Below are positions 24,076 to 37,000 of a stretch of DNA of 64,000 nucleotides, in pieces; positions within the stretch are counted from its first letter, which is position 1, and the number at the start of each line of letters is the position of its first letter. A program made the position numbers and the translations under genes. Source of the stretch: Sphagnum compactum. Lineage: Eukaryota > Bryophyta > Sphagnopsida > Sphagnales. The notes beneath the pieces are model-generated. The model was not told where the DNA came from and did not search any database. It was given only the letters and a program-made list of their open reading frames with translations. Where the stretch lies: positions 19,654,001-19,718,000 of the forward strand of contig OZ234494.1 of the NCBI GenBank assembly GCA_965153455.1, read 5' to 3'.

Positions 24076-27000
24076 AAATCCCCCCAAGTAGTTTTTTGGT
24101 GCATTAAGGACAATTGCAACAGGCTTACATCACTCATAGACCTTGACATCACTCATAGATGTCAAGGAATTGTTTCATTTGATCAATTTTTGTAATTGTA
24201 CATTTTTTATTAGGAATAATAGTCTTTTGCAAAAGGATGGAATTTTTGGTTTTTGTATATGAATTTGAAAAACTTCGATTGTTCCTTGGATACATGGCAT
24301 CCTTGACAACTCCTTGAAGGCTTCCATCACATGAGACAAATTGTTTCCTTCAACCCATTAGATTTGGTTCCTAAATATTTCATTCACTGCATGTACAAAT
24401 TTGCACAAGACCAAGTGAATTGTGAACTTTCCAATAACAAAAACTTGTTGCATTACAAATAATTAACTACACATGTGCCAACTTATACAATGAACAAACT
24501 ACCTTGATATTTGTTAGAATAATGCATGTATACATTGTATCTTTATTTTTCATTATTAGCTCATGAAAGACCTGTTGACCTAAAAATATTCAATCCACCT
24601 TTTATTGTTATACTACATCATGAAAGACGTTGAAAAAACCTAGTTGTCGACCTTGTTTAATCCCAATCACCTAAATATTTATTCAAAAGCAAATCAACAA
24701 CATAAGATATTTTATAACTATGAAAAATCACTGCATTGGCCATCCTCTCAAACATACGTTAATCAATGTTTATGTCATCATTCAAAGAAAAAGATTGCAA
24801 CTCACTTACAAAATTAAGTGGCTCAAATGCAAACTTTGTATGCACATGACCAAGGATCAACAACCATTGTACTCAGATTACAAATTGAAATAATTGCATA
24901 AGAAAAATTATTTTCAAAGGCATCATGATGAAAATTGTTACAAAGGATAAAGGTGTTTGAACATAATGCATTTCATGACAACAAAACTTGCAAGCAAAAA
25001 CACAATGAAATAGAAAACTATAGACAAAACACAAGGAAAAATAGAGACAAAACAAAATTCAAAGTTAAAGGCATTACACATAACAAAGGTGCATTGATGA
25101 AGGTGTTGTTAATCACAAAAAGTACAAAGTTAATCATGACACTACAACCAAAGGCACAAGCTAATGAAAGTATTACAAGTTGATGAATGCACTATAATGA
25201 ACAAGAACTACAAAGCAAATCACAACACTATAACTAAAGGCATTACATATGAAGGTGCAAGCAAATGAAATGAGCAACAATATGACCTTGTTTATGATAA
25301 AGGAGTTGAAAAGGGAGTTGTGTAAAGGAAGCTAAAAAGGAATCAAAACCATGTATAAAAATTACATGTGATGAGGGAAACAAAAAAGCAAAGCTTAAAA
25401 AGGAATATAACAATAGTTATGTTTTACAATTGATGTTAAAACCTGACATCATTACTTTATCACATAGTTCATTATCAATGGTGTTGTTTTTTCATGAATA
25501 GTGATAGGTAGCATTTGATCATTTCTCTACTTTATCACAATGTGTGATTAGAGAACCAAAATTTAACAATCACTAGTTTGTTTAAAAGTTGATAGTGTGA
25601 GTGTGGGTATAATGGGCATCTATTAATTTTCATTCACTAATAATTGGGATAACATATCCTTAGGTGTGAAACAACCATTAGTGTTGAGTGAAAGGGGTCT
25701 AGGATATGGGGTTGATACTGTAGGATAGGGTTGGTGAAAAAGGTAAGGTTTACATTGTGGAATTGGTGACCAAGGTTTCAATGTTTGGGGTTTATGATAA
25801 ACATGACTATGTAGATTTAGAATCTAAAACATCGAATTTTAGAAGGATAAAGGATAAAACTTTTAATGATAAGGGTATGATAACAAAATTTTAAGGTTTA
25901 AGCGGTGATTAAAGTGACTATCCTTGGTGGACATGCAAAGGTTAATATACCATATTGGACGTTCCTAGTAAATGCTAATTTTTTATGATGAAGTAAAATT
26001 GGGCTTTCAAAATTATCACATGCATAAATTGACATTAAATTTAAATATGAATTTTTAAAATTATGATTATGTGCAATTGGAATATCTCTAAAAAATTAAA
26101 ATCAAAATTCACTGATAAACAATCAATTTATCATTTCCAAAACAATGAACAATTGTTGAGAACACAATTAAGTTTTTAACAACTAAATTGTAAATAATTA
26201 ATGTCAAAATTTTGATAAAATATAAACAATGTCCATCATACCCAAAATGTGTGAGCAAATAAGATCGACATGCTATTATTTAATTTGATGCGAATGCAAT
26301 CAAATTTATTTATCAATCAACTTTTTCTAAAATAATTTTTAAAAAAAACAACAGGTAATATGAATGAATGTTACCTCTAATGACAACATTGTCAATAATA
26401 GTGCGTAACATAACAAAGCCATAATTCTATATTTTTTATAAGCAAGACTATTGGAAGGACTTTTCTCCATATATATGCAAAGCCTTTCTTTACATTTTCT
26501 ACACAATCACAAATATGTGTGTGACATTATGGTAGGCTAAGGTGGCCTTTGACTTTGTGTGTAGAATTTTAAGATGAATATGTCTTATGGGAAGTTTGGA
26601 TTCCCATTATTCTGATAGACTCAAATCCTTGCAAACATGATTCATAAACAAAAATCAAATGCCCCTCAGACCATTTTCATCGCACAACAATAAAATGGCT
26701 TTTGTATTAATTTTTGGATATTCAATCATCCATCAAATAGTGTAAAACCCTTTTCGGATTGACAAATATGTGCAAGATATTGTGACCGTGAAAAATGATT
26801 GATTGTTTTTTATTGGCCAACAATGGTGATTTGGCCCAAGTGGTGATTCAAACCATTTTGTTCATGTTCATGGGTGGGGAAGGAAGAACTAGAAAAAAAT
26901 ACATTAATTTATTCTAGAGGCCATTTTATTGATGTGCAATGGAGATGCTATTAGAAAGAAACAAAATTATTGAAAGCAACATGATTTTTTGCAATCGTGT

Positions 27001-27299
27001 TGTGCAAAACCCATAGTTCGTTCATCCAAAGCCAAAAAGCGGTGGAAATGGGTGAAATTATTTTGACAATAGTGGCAAATCAAATGTTTTAAATTTCAAT
27101 TTATATCAACCTTGTCATCACAATTATATCCATTTCTAATGTTGTTGTAAATAAGGAACCTTGTAGAATTGAGACTTTTATGGGTACTAAAACCAAGCCC
27201 AAAAGTGAGGCTCTCAGAAAGCAAAATAGTAGAATGAAACTGGAAAAGAAACTTTGTGTACTTGTCGCTAGTTCAAGCCCTTGTTCTCTATGTACTAGA
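24076..27299. other. Intergenic region, no gene recognised
   Basis: The first several hundred bases share scattered words with the flank of the Harbinger relic at 38100-38300 and may be the rest of that element. Beyond ~24900 I see only A+T-rich sequence with short ORFs. Confidence 0.45.
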
Positions 27300-28031
27300 G
27301 AATCCACCCTAGGCCAGCACATTCCCTAGCATAAAAGTCCATAGGTAGGTTGTAAAAAGCAGCACGGGAAGCAAAATGACAGAATCAGCCCTGGTGGTCA
27401 AATATATGATTTCTGAGTGCATGAAAACCTGCCTATAGCCACAAACCATTACGTACTATGTAACATGGCCCTGTAAGACCTGTTCCACCCAGGAATGCGG
27501 CGAGCCCCAGTAGTGCAAACCATCATTCCATTGGATGGTAACAGGTTCTACCAAGGCCTATTCCAAAGCATAACTGGTTCACCACACCGCTCATTCACAT
27601 TTCAACTCCCCGGGATTGACAAATCAAGTCAAACCAACTGCCCTACAGTGGAACTGGCATGTAGGTCGCTGCGTGGAACCGGCATGTAGGTCGCTGCCTG
27701 CCTGCCTCTCCCACCTACGGAAAAAGGGTTAAAGAAAAGTCTCTGAATAGGACACCGAAACCAGTTATGCACTACGGAACATGTGAGTGCTATTCTGTCC
27801 TGTGGTGATGGTTTGAACCAGGGCTGGTTCCAGGGCATAATTGGTGTTCTCTGCATTTGACTCACTTCACTACAATGTTCCCCACCGCATAGTTGTTTAC
27901 ATATCACAACTGGAACTGGCAAAACCAAAAGTGGAATCCACAGATGCCCACCTTTCCCTGTACCATTTACGACAAAGCCTAAAACAAAGTACCTGAAGAA
28001 TAAGATACCAAAACTTGGCACATTGAAAATC
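27300..28031. other. GC-richer intergenic stretch with a 25-bp tandem duplication
   Basis: No recognisable protein. Two 25-bp units lie at 27649-27673 and 27674-27698. They differ at two positions and both contain GGCATGTAGGTCGCTGC. They are followed by a CCTG run. Confidence 0.5.
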
Positions 28032-28359
28032 AAGGGGTGTGTCATAGTATGGCCTTTGCCATTTTACATTTAAAAAGTATCTTAAGCAGGCGAAAGAAGA
28101 ATTATGGAAACTCAAATATTTCACCATGCAAAAACATAATCTTTAAAAAATCCTCTAAAAGAAACCAAAATCCTTCAAGACATTATAACTCTATAACTAA
28201 TCTCAAGTTCCAACACAAGCCAAAATAGCATCTTTCAAAAATGCTGATATTAAAATAGACCTATTATTTATTGCCTAGGGGCCAAAATCCCTTAAGCTAC
28301 TATACTCTATAATGAATCTAAACACAATATCCTTGGCTTGGTGATGCAGGGCCAACAAA
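28032..28359 (+). mobile_element. MITE-like repeat M1, copy 3
   Basis: Starts AAGGGGTGTGTCATAG and ends GGGCCAACAAA. It aligns throughout with copies at 13054 and 15354. It directly abuts the possible exon that ends near 28360 and supplies the last residues of that open frame. Confidence 0.8.
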
Positions 28360-28748
28360 GGGTGTATAGATGTAGTAGCAAAGGTGGGGTTGCTGGGGTC
28401 ATTGTACCAGAGAATGCCCTGAACTGCAGATTCTGCCAGGTCCTTGGGTGATGCAGGCGTGTTTTCTGACATCACCCAAGGATGAGCCTGAGTTACGTCA
28501 TGAGTCTCGTAATGTAGAGTTGCTTTAATTTCCAAGAAGGAAGAGGAGTCCTTACCAGGAGGTTTCCTCCCTTGCTTCCGCAATTGAAAGAGCTTACGGA
28601 TGGAATGCAAATATTGTAGGTGTTTTCTTTGTTTGCTTTCTACAAGGGGAGAGAGACCAGGAGGGACGGGTCTTACGGGTCTACTAGCTGCCTCATTGTG
28701 CCGAACAGTGGCTACTTTACTTGTGCCAAACAGTGCACTGCGGGCCAT
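28360..28748 (-). CDS. Possible orphan exon or gene fragment, unknown function
   Basis: The minus-strand frame is open from an ATG at 28748-28746 for ~130 codons before it runs into the M1 repeat. It contains a basic segment (RKHLQYLHSIRKLFQLRKQG) and then a segment with HYETHDVTQAHPWVMSEN and VQGILWYNDPSNP. Composition is GC-richer and more gene-like than its surroundings, and a possible splice donor (CTGGTAAGG) lies after residue ~65. I do not recognise the family. No partner exons could be assigned. It may be a gene piece truncated by the MITE, a captured fragment or a chance frame. Confidence 0.3.
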
Positions 28749-29021
28749 ACCGGGTCTTCCGCTGAATCCCTCTTACTTGTGCCAAACAGGATGAGCGCCG
28801 TTGGTTTACGCTAAACTTAGCAACTTTACAACGTACCTCCAGCAGTTATGATTTCAACGATTCCGCCTTCAAACTTCAAACCATATCACTTGCTTTTCGC
28901 ACTACTGAAACGGCGCTTTCTCGGAATCCCTCTTGCCGCGCTCCTCCTCCTCCTCCTTTCCTTCGCCAGACACTCCCGGCTCCGCCCGCAAAATCAGCTA
29001 CTACATCTAACTGGGTCGTTC

Positions 29022-29116
29022 GTATAGGAGAAGGGCATGAGTACAGGCCATTCTGTGATTTGAGATCTCTGCTCGAAAGTCACGGAAGGGCCTGTACTCA
29101 GGTCCTTTTCCTATGT
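29022..29116. ncRNA. Long foldback resembling a plant miRNA precursor
   Basis: The left arm 29022-29061 pairs with the right arm 29077-29116 across a ~15-base loop. Nearly all of ~40 positions pair if G-U is allowed. The core is GAGTACAGGCC (29039-29049) with GGCCTGTACTC (29089-29099), and pairing continues inward as TTCTGTGATTT with AAAGTCACGGAA. Size and pairing suit a plant MIRNA hairpin, though a collapsed inverted repeat would look the same. The strand is unknown. There is no expression evidence. Confidence 0.35.
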
Positions 29117-29539
29117 AAAGCAGAGCTGGGATTTTTTCACATTTTAGAAATAGTGACAGGCTGGCTGGGTACCTTCGGCTGGTCAGAAGACCCCAATACA
29201 GCCTGGCTGGTACCTTCCACCGCAGAAGATCTGGCTTGCTGAAAACAGGTTTCTTCACGCAGGTAAGGAAGCTGAAAATACAAAGGAAAAATCCAGGCAG
29301 TGCTTTACAAAGCTCAGCAACTGAGCATGCAAAGTCACCTTCTGCATCTAACGGTTACTCGGAGGCCAGTGGTTACCCTAAACCCACGGTCTCAAAGTCC
29401 GCATAGTGTTTTTTTTAAATAAAATAAAATAAGGTTTTTTTTTAACGTTGTTGGGGTGCTTTTAGGGATGCTCCCCTTTTCACACCTGGATAGGTATGCT
29501 TTCAGGAGTTTGTGGACGAAGTTTCACCTTGATAACCAA

Positions 29540-29643
29540 TTATGTTAAGAAATAGGTCTTATATATAGGTAGATAGGTAGGAAAATAGGTAAGTACTAGG
29601 CAAGTAGATAGTTTATATATACATAGATAAAGGCTGTTTTTAC
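29540..29643. repeat. TAGG-rich degenerate tract bordering the hAT element
   Basis: Repeated words TAGGTAGATAGGTAGG, TAGGTAAG and AAGTAGATAG. Similar tracts occur at 34012-34060, 35478-35650 and 38950-39064. The tract continues on the far side of the hAT element, so the element probably inserted into it. Confidence 0.7.
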
Positions 29644-30044
29644 CAGTGTTGACCAGATTTTAGTCCAGTCCAGAGGATATGCATAGGGTATATTCTTTGT
29701 TTTAAATGAGTAGAAGATAAGTATATGGATATTTCAAAAATTCTCTTATAAAATTGTTGATGTGTTTATGCATCCATTGAAATTTTTCATTCATTGCTGG
29801 TTATGCATTTGTCAAAATTTTGATAAATTGTAGATATGCATACCGGTTATATATAATAAAGTTCACATGCTAATCTCATAGTTGGAAATCCTAAGCCCTA
29901 ATTTCACACTTGGTAATTATAAACCCTAATTCATTCTTGGAAATCAAGTAGCTTGTGGGGGAATTGAGCCCTAGTTCTACAAAGAACTCTGCCACTGCAG
30001 CACAAGTTGCCTACAAAAACACCCCAACCATCCACCCACCTAAG

Positions 30045-30515
30045 AAGTTGCTACAATTTGATCAGCAACAAAATAAAATGTTCAAAAGCCCACATGACAT
30101 AAGAAAGTTGCTACAACTTGATTAGAAACGACAAAAGGCCTAGAACCCAACAACATCAATATGGAAGTTGATGTTGATGTTGTGATTTGATCAACAAGAA
30201 AAACTAAAAGCCCATAACCCAGCAACATTAATATGGAAGTTGATGTTGATGTTGCAACTTGATCAACAACAAAAATAGAAGGCCTAGAACCTAACAACAT
30301 CAATTGCAACTTGATTAACAACAAAAATAAAAGGCTTAAAACCTTCCAGCATCAACTACAATTTCATCAACAATAAAAGAAAGGCCCAAAACCTTGTAAC
30401 ATCAACAAAACTTGATCAACAACAAAAACAAAAAGCCTGAAAATCTTATAACATCAATTACAATTTCATTAGCAACAAAATAGAAGGCCCAAAATGTTGC
30501 AGCATCAACATGGAC
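30045..30515. repeat. Minisatellite, ~60-75 bp units, inside the hAT element
   Basis: About seven diverged units of the form AACATCAA, then (T)TGATCAACAACAAAAA, then AGGCC(T/C)A(A)AACC. Two units carry an extra GAAGTTGATGTTGATGTTG. The position is subterminal to the left hAT end, where such elements often carry transposase-binding repeats. Confidence 0.75.
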
Positions 30516-30971
30516 ATGAAACAAAACAAAAATCAATTCAAAAGAACAATTATAAAGAAAAAAAAAACATAAACACTATCAACCAATAGTTTTTCAAAGG
30601 ATTCAAATTTTTCAATAAACTCACAATTTTCTTCAACTAAAGTAACTTCAAATTTGATATAATCTTTGAAGCTTGCATTTGCCATGTAATTCATGTGCAG
30701 ATCATCTGGCCAATTTTTTTGCCATGATGATAATCCTATCAAGATTTTCCACTTGTAAACAATAATGTATCAAAGTTATCAAAACACCAACAAGGTTGAA
30801 CACCCTTTCTATCTCAATCTAAGAACCAATAATCCCAAGGATCTGTTTGGCCAAGAAAGTAACATTTGGAAATTAACCTTCATGGGTCCACCACCAAGCA
30901 AATGGATCCACATGCGTAGTTAGTGGAATATATAGCCTTCAGAATAAAGAAAGTTCTATAGTATCAAGTGT

Positions 30972-32486
30972 TCAAGAAGATTCTTCCATGGAAGTTCCAA
31001 CAACGAACATGTTACCATCCTTTTTTTTAATTTGAAAAACAAGTTCATCACATGGTGTTATAATTGCCACGACAATAAGATTTAGTCGATCAAAAAAAAT
31101 CGTCAGAAGAGGGATGACCTCTTTCACATCAAACTCAATAGCAAGGCAAATTGCATTGCCACATCCCACAAAACTTTCCACAACCTGTAGAGATTTGAAA
31201 TGAGGATCCAATAACAAGGCCAACATATTGTGAACGTGAGGGCAATCAAATTCTAGAAAAAGTTTAAGTACTTTCACAACCTCTTATCGCATGTTTTTGC
31301 TCAATGTGTGGAGCTCAACATCAAAAAGGTCAAATGTTTCACTCCCATCAAAGGGATTTGCTTCAGCTTCCATAGCCACAATATAAATTGATTGCAGTAG
31401 TTAAGGCATCTAAATAGTAACATGTGGCCTCTAGATTGGTTCATCACACATGTAATCACCACAAGATTTAAACAATTAGTGACAACTTTCACAATGGCCC
31501 AAATTTGGGCCTTAGGAACTTTTTACTGCAATGTTAATGTCTTCTACTTCCCATAACATAACAAGATGGCTTGAATGATATCCAAAGTTTTTTCAAACAT
31601 TATAACTTTACTTGCAAACCTAATTTTCATTGGTTTGTTTTCAGTTTTCAGTGCCGCATCCCATTCTCAATGCAGGCCTTTTCCCACTCATGCATCCTTT
31701 CCCTGATTTTTTTTGTCCAAGTAATTATTTTCTGCAAACTTGTTTGAGCATCTTTCACACTCACCAAAATTAAACCCATTGAAACCTTATCATCATTCAT
31801 CATTCAACACATATTGACACGATTTAAACATCACATGTCCAAAACAAGTACCTTCATAAACCCACAAGAGATTGAACAGTTCATAATCAATGATTGATTG
31901 TAATGTTGTGGCCATGGTTCCCAAGTTGTTGCCTTCATTTTTCACAAAAGTGATCACCTGGTGAATTAGTCCAAATTTTTCTAGCAGAGATTAGAACTAC
32001 AAAACCATGGCACCACGACTTGTTTCATGCACTTCAAACAAGCCAATAGTAGCATGCCTAGGTGTCCAAGCCTCATCTAAATAATTAATGACCAAAGCAA
32101 ATGTATCTACGCCACTTCTAAACATCGAAAGATCGAAGTAGTAGACATAATAATGTTAATTCTAGATGTGGCAAAACATATAATTCCATGGTCTTTGTGA
32201 CCGTTGTAGGAAGTTGCACCTATTTCACGAGAAAATAACATGAAGGAAATGTAATGCGAAGACATTGGCGCAATACTAACCTTTTTAGCTAGATGTTTTC
32301 ACAAGTTGAAATAGGCATGTAGCCTTTGTGTATGTACAACACAAGGTCCTCAATAAATCTTTGTTGTGTTTCATCACTATTCTTGTGAGGGTTGGGCCAA
32401 CTAGTTCTTTTTTCTATGTTTTCTATTGTTGTTTCTATTAATGCCATTAATTTTTCCATACTTGATGAGGCCTTTTCTAACAACAT
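30972..32486 (-). pseudogene. hAT-family transposase relic
   Basis: Minus-strand fragments, N- to C-terminal: NSDETQQRFIEDLVLYI and PISTCEN (about 32295-32400), GVDTFA with NYLDEAWTPRHATIGLFEV (about 32020-32130), EGTCFGH (about 31840-31860), KIITWTKK (about 31710-31735), CVMNQSRGHMLL (about 31420-31460) and HNMLALLLDPHFKSLQ (about 31185-31235). These follow the order of hAT transposases with an N-terminal DNA-binding part, a catalytic core and a C-terminal dimerisation part. Many stops and shifts break the gene. The zinc-finger region expected upstream of 32486 was not found. Confidence 0.85.
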
Positions 32487-33455
32487 AACTAGACTGGTTT
32501 AGAATGTTACCAGAAGCTTACTGGGACTGGCAGATGATGCACTTCAACATTTGAAGATTCAACAAATTAATAGGCAAGTTGTCATTTACAACAAAAAAAA
32601 CTCCAGCAAATAGAAGTTTTGTTGTGTGGTTTCCACAACAAAGCTTATTGTTCCATAGCTTGAAGATACACCTCACTAGAGGCAACTAGTAAATCACTAT
32701 CACATTATTGATGATGCATATTTTCCACATCTAAAAAGTTATGAGATCGAAAATGGATTGTGTTCACATTAAGGAAAATTTCATCAACTGCACTGATGCT
32801 TTTAATGACATAAATTTCGTCTTCAACCATTTCAAAGCTCCAAATAGCAAGAATACACATTTGAACACTAAACCTTAAAATGCCATTGTACCTCAAGACA
32901 CATGACAAAAATTAGAATTAAAATTCTTCAAGCTTCATCTAAATTCAATCTTTAGCCATAGTGCTTCAACTAAATTCAATCTTTAGCCATAGTGAAATAA
33001 GGAGTTTCAAATAGCAAAAAGACACACTTAAGCACTAAACCCTAAACTACCACACCTCATGAGTATGCCATATTTAGATGGAAAAAAACAACAAAAAGAA
33101 AAAAGTTTACAAAATGTAATCGAAAATTGAAGTTCAAAGGTGGTGAGCTATAGGATGCAATTGACAGTTGAAGCACGAAGCAAAACTCAACAAAGGGGTT
33201 GAAAACACTTACATTTCATGAGAATAAAATTTGTAGAACTTAATGAACCAATAATGGCTTTTGGATCAATGATTAGCACAAGAGCGTGTAAAAACTCTCA
33301 TTTAATAATAACAACGGAAGGAAATCAATGCAAGGTTCTCAAAAAACACTAATGTTGAAAGTCACATGTGAGCAAGTTGATGTTGGAACTTGTAGGAACT
33401 TGCAAAAACTATCGAGCAACACCAAAGATGTTGAAAGTTGAAAGCCCTAGATTAT

Positions 33456-33760
33456 AAAATCCACTTGAACGAATTGATACAAAAACTTGTAGAGACTTGC
33501 AAAAACTTTCAAGTGAAAAGCTCAACAACAATGGTGCAAAGCTTACCCCCCACTCAATGAGTGAAACGATGTATTTGTCGTACTTTAAACCCTACACCCC
33601 GGATATGCATTGTGAAAATATAAAATCCACCTAAATAAGTTGATGTAGTAACTTGCAGAAACTCTCAAGTGTAAAGCTCAACAATGATGGTGCAAAGCTT
33701 CCCCCCCATTGTTTGCAATGAATGAGATGCCAAATCTGCCATCCCCTAAACCTTAAACTC
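33456..33760. repeat. Two ~170-bp direct repeats inside the hAT right end
   Basis: Units begin AAAATCCACTTGAAC (33456) and AAAATCCACCTAAAT (33626). Each contains AACTTG(T/C)AGA, CTTTCAAGTG or CTCTCAAGTG, CTCAACAA and GGTGCAAAGCTT, followed by a run of C. Confidence 0.75.
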
Positions 33761-34012
33761 CAAATATGCATAGTGAAAATTCATATCCGGAATCCCTAAA
33801 TCTTTCATTTCCGAATATGTATATCTCAAAATCGGATTTTGTTGGATATGGACATTACACATATACGTATCATTAGGGGCTTCTCTACCAATTATGCATG
33901 GAGACATTTATAAAAAAAGAAACAACTTCTGGATATGATTCCATGCATATTTTGCCATTATGCATGTGAATTTCTAGACTTTTCCACATATCTAGCCAAC
34001 ATTGGTTTTTGT

Positions 34013-37000
34013 TACCTACCTATTAACAACCTGCTAGTGGGTTGTTAGTTGGTAGGTACGTAGTAAAAATGCAACTGAATTAACCACCATGGTTAACTAG
34101 GGAACTGGAACCCAACAAAAAAATGTTTCCTAACCACTTACCATCATCCTTCATGGTACACTAATGGGTGTTGGTTCATTGAGGTTGCTTGGGTGTTCCT
34201 GAGGTGTTTGCACAACATAAAATGTCATGAAGGATTTTTATTTTAAAAAAATCGTCATGATATTTGGTAGGCACCAAACAAGTACGTGTTAGGTATCGCA
34301 ATAAAAAATTTAGATGAAATACCATTTCAAAAACAAAAATGCCCATTCATTTTTTTGGTGGCTAATTATTTGTTATAAGGTGCCCCTTAGTTTATACTAC
34401 TACCAAAGTGGAGTGTTTTTACATGTACTAAGGTACCACACCCGAAACTAAGGTGCCCCTTAGTTTGTACTACTACCAAAGTGGAGTGTTTTTACATGGA
34501 CATTTGAATGCCAACTCCTGCATGCATTTTGTTTTTTGAAATGTTCACCTTTTGCAGACTAAAATACATTTTAGGACATAGCTCCCAATACATTGCTATA
34601 AAATTTCTCATAAGTATTTTATGACTTAAAGATCATTCACACATATAGATATTGTTAGTGATAGTGCATAAATTAACAAATTCTATTCAATTAAACATTC
34701 ACACTTAACGTGAATAAATAGCACATGTGCATGATGTGGCATGCCTATGTGGCAACTTGCAAATAGGGTTAAACTTTGGTGATAAGGCTAGTTACAAATC
34801 TTCAAAAATTGAAAATTTTAGGCATTATTGACAATTGTAACTTATCAACCTGAAAGTTAGGCAAATAAAGTTACCAATTGACCATCCTATAACCATTTCC
34901 GGCCTTTTTCATGCCTCTACTCCTATGCCATCTTCAAAAGCTTGAGTGCATTACCATTAAGCACGCATTTTTAAAAAGCTTGAACATTTTCTCCTTTATC
35001 ACATTAATGCAATGCGGTCATCACATGACTTCACAAATTTTGAGAAAATGTGAGCATTAACAATACACTAGAAGAAAAACATGTATTTTCAATTGGTCTT
35101 TGTAACTAAATTTTAGTCACAAGCGACATTTTGCGACTAAAATCTCCTTAGTCGCCTAAGACAAACGCATGCAATAAATTAGTCGCAAATGACAAAAGGT
35201 ATTGGATGAAATAAAAAATCAACAAATTACAAATTCATCCTTTGACTCCATTGTATATGTATTGTCACATGTAACTATGATGCAACTATTTTGGTCACAA
35301 TTGAGGGCAAATGATGTGTTGTCACATGTCCCAATATTTGATTATTTAAAATATGATAATAATTATTATTTTGAAAAAATCTAAAACGTTCAATTTAAAT
35401 GTTTATATGATCTTATATTGTGACACGTGGCCCAATTTCAATATGCCATGTGGCATTTAAAAATTAATTTCATAAAAAATATTAATATTAGGTTGGTAGG
35501 TACTTAGGTATGTACATAAGTAAATGCCTACAAACCTAAGTTACCTACCTACCTACCTACTTAAGTAAATATGTAAGTAGGTAGGTTCTACCTTCCTGGG
35601 TTAACTCATATAGGTAGGTACATAGGTCAACTTAGGTGGGTAGGTCAAACTAAGTACTTTAGATTTGTGCATAATTTTTTAAAATTTTGGGTTGAGCCTT
35701 TTGATTAGCTCATCCCATGTGCACAAATTTTTTAATGTGAAATTGGATGACCACATCCCCTTGTTTATATAGTGTTCAAAAAAGGAATGGAGAACAAACA
35801 ATATGGGATAAGTTTTGAAATTGCAACTTCCTCACAAATTAAATTCTAATTCCAAAACATTTTTCATGCTTTACTTTTTTGGCATCTTTGTTGCTTTCAG
35901 CTCTTAGTTCCTCTTCAAAATCATCAGAAGAACATACACAACTTCTTGATGAAAATGCAAGTCCAAATGATAGCTAGGCACCTAAAATTTGATGCATGAT
36001 TTGAACATATAAAACTTGTTGATGAAAATGTGATTCCAATTCACAACTAGGCATTTGAGATTCGATGCATGATTTGATCCAAAATAGAACAAACTAATTT
36101 GGCATTAGATTCAAAGGCCTTCCATGGACTGACCTTCCTTTCTGCAAATGCAAAATAAAAATGAAAGAATCAATGTTTAATTTGCAAATGCATCACATTG
36201 TGAATGTTTCTTTCTACAAATGCAAAATCAATTTCATGATCAATGTAAAGGAACTCACTTAACTTATTGCAATTGCAAAATCAAAATGAAAAATGCAAAA
36301 TGAATTTCATGATCTTGCAAATGAACTTCAATATACCTTTCTACAATTACAAAATCAAAATGAAAAATGATCCTTCCAATGTTCTTTAACTGTAGATTCA
36401 AAGTGTTGATGAATAAAATAAAATTGTTCTTTAACAACATATTCAAAATATCAATGAACAAAGTAAAATATGGGAATGTTCAAATGCTATGAATTGACAT
36501 ACATTTTTTATAAATGCAAAATCAAAATGAAAGTGTCAATGTCCTCTCCTTGGCCTATTTCCTAAGTATTGCTCAAGAATGGATCTTTATTCTACCCTTG
36601 ATGGGTAAAATCACACTACAATGAATTTTTGTGGAAGTCATAGTGGTAGTTTTTTTTGGGTGAGTCAAATATTATTGCATTGTATTCAAATCTATTTCAA
36701 AAACTTGGCAAAAGTGAGATGAAAAATTGAAACCTACATTCTAATCTTTCAAACCCAAACAAACAATTACCAAAAGGATAAATGCTCAATCCAAGGTGGA
36801 TTTTACAAAGGATGGTACATCCAATGTCACAATCCAAACAACCCAAAAAGATTATCATTATGGATTTTTTTCTTCTAATGGAGTTGAAAACTAAGCTTAT
36901 AACTTTTTACCATCACACATTGAAGTATCATAACATTTAAGATGAAAAATCAAGCAAGAAAAAAATTCTCAAAATTTTAAAGATTTAAAATGAAAATTTC

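Larger units (their letters stand above)
29644..34004 (-). mobile_element. Full-length hAT transposon, decayed (4.36 kb)
   Basis: The ends are CAGTGTTGACC (from 29644) and GCCAACATTG (to 34004), inverted repeats of the hAT form CAGTGTTGG. They are flanked by GTTTTTAC (29636-29643) and GTTTTTGT (34005-34012), a 6-of-8 match to the 8-bp duplication hAT elements make. A broken hAT transposase lies inside on the minus strand, with tandem repeats near each end. hAT elements move by cut and paste; this copy is inactive. Confidence 0.85.

Noticed and set aside
29007-29258. 83-codon minus-strand frame
   Set aside because: It runs through both arms of the 29022-29116 foldback and has no homology I recognise; the hairpin explains the sequence better.
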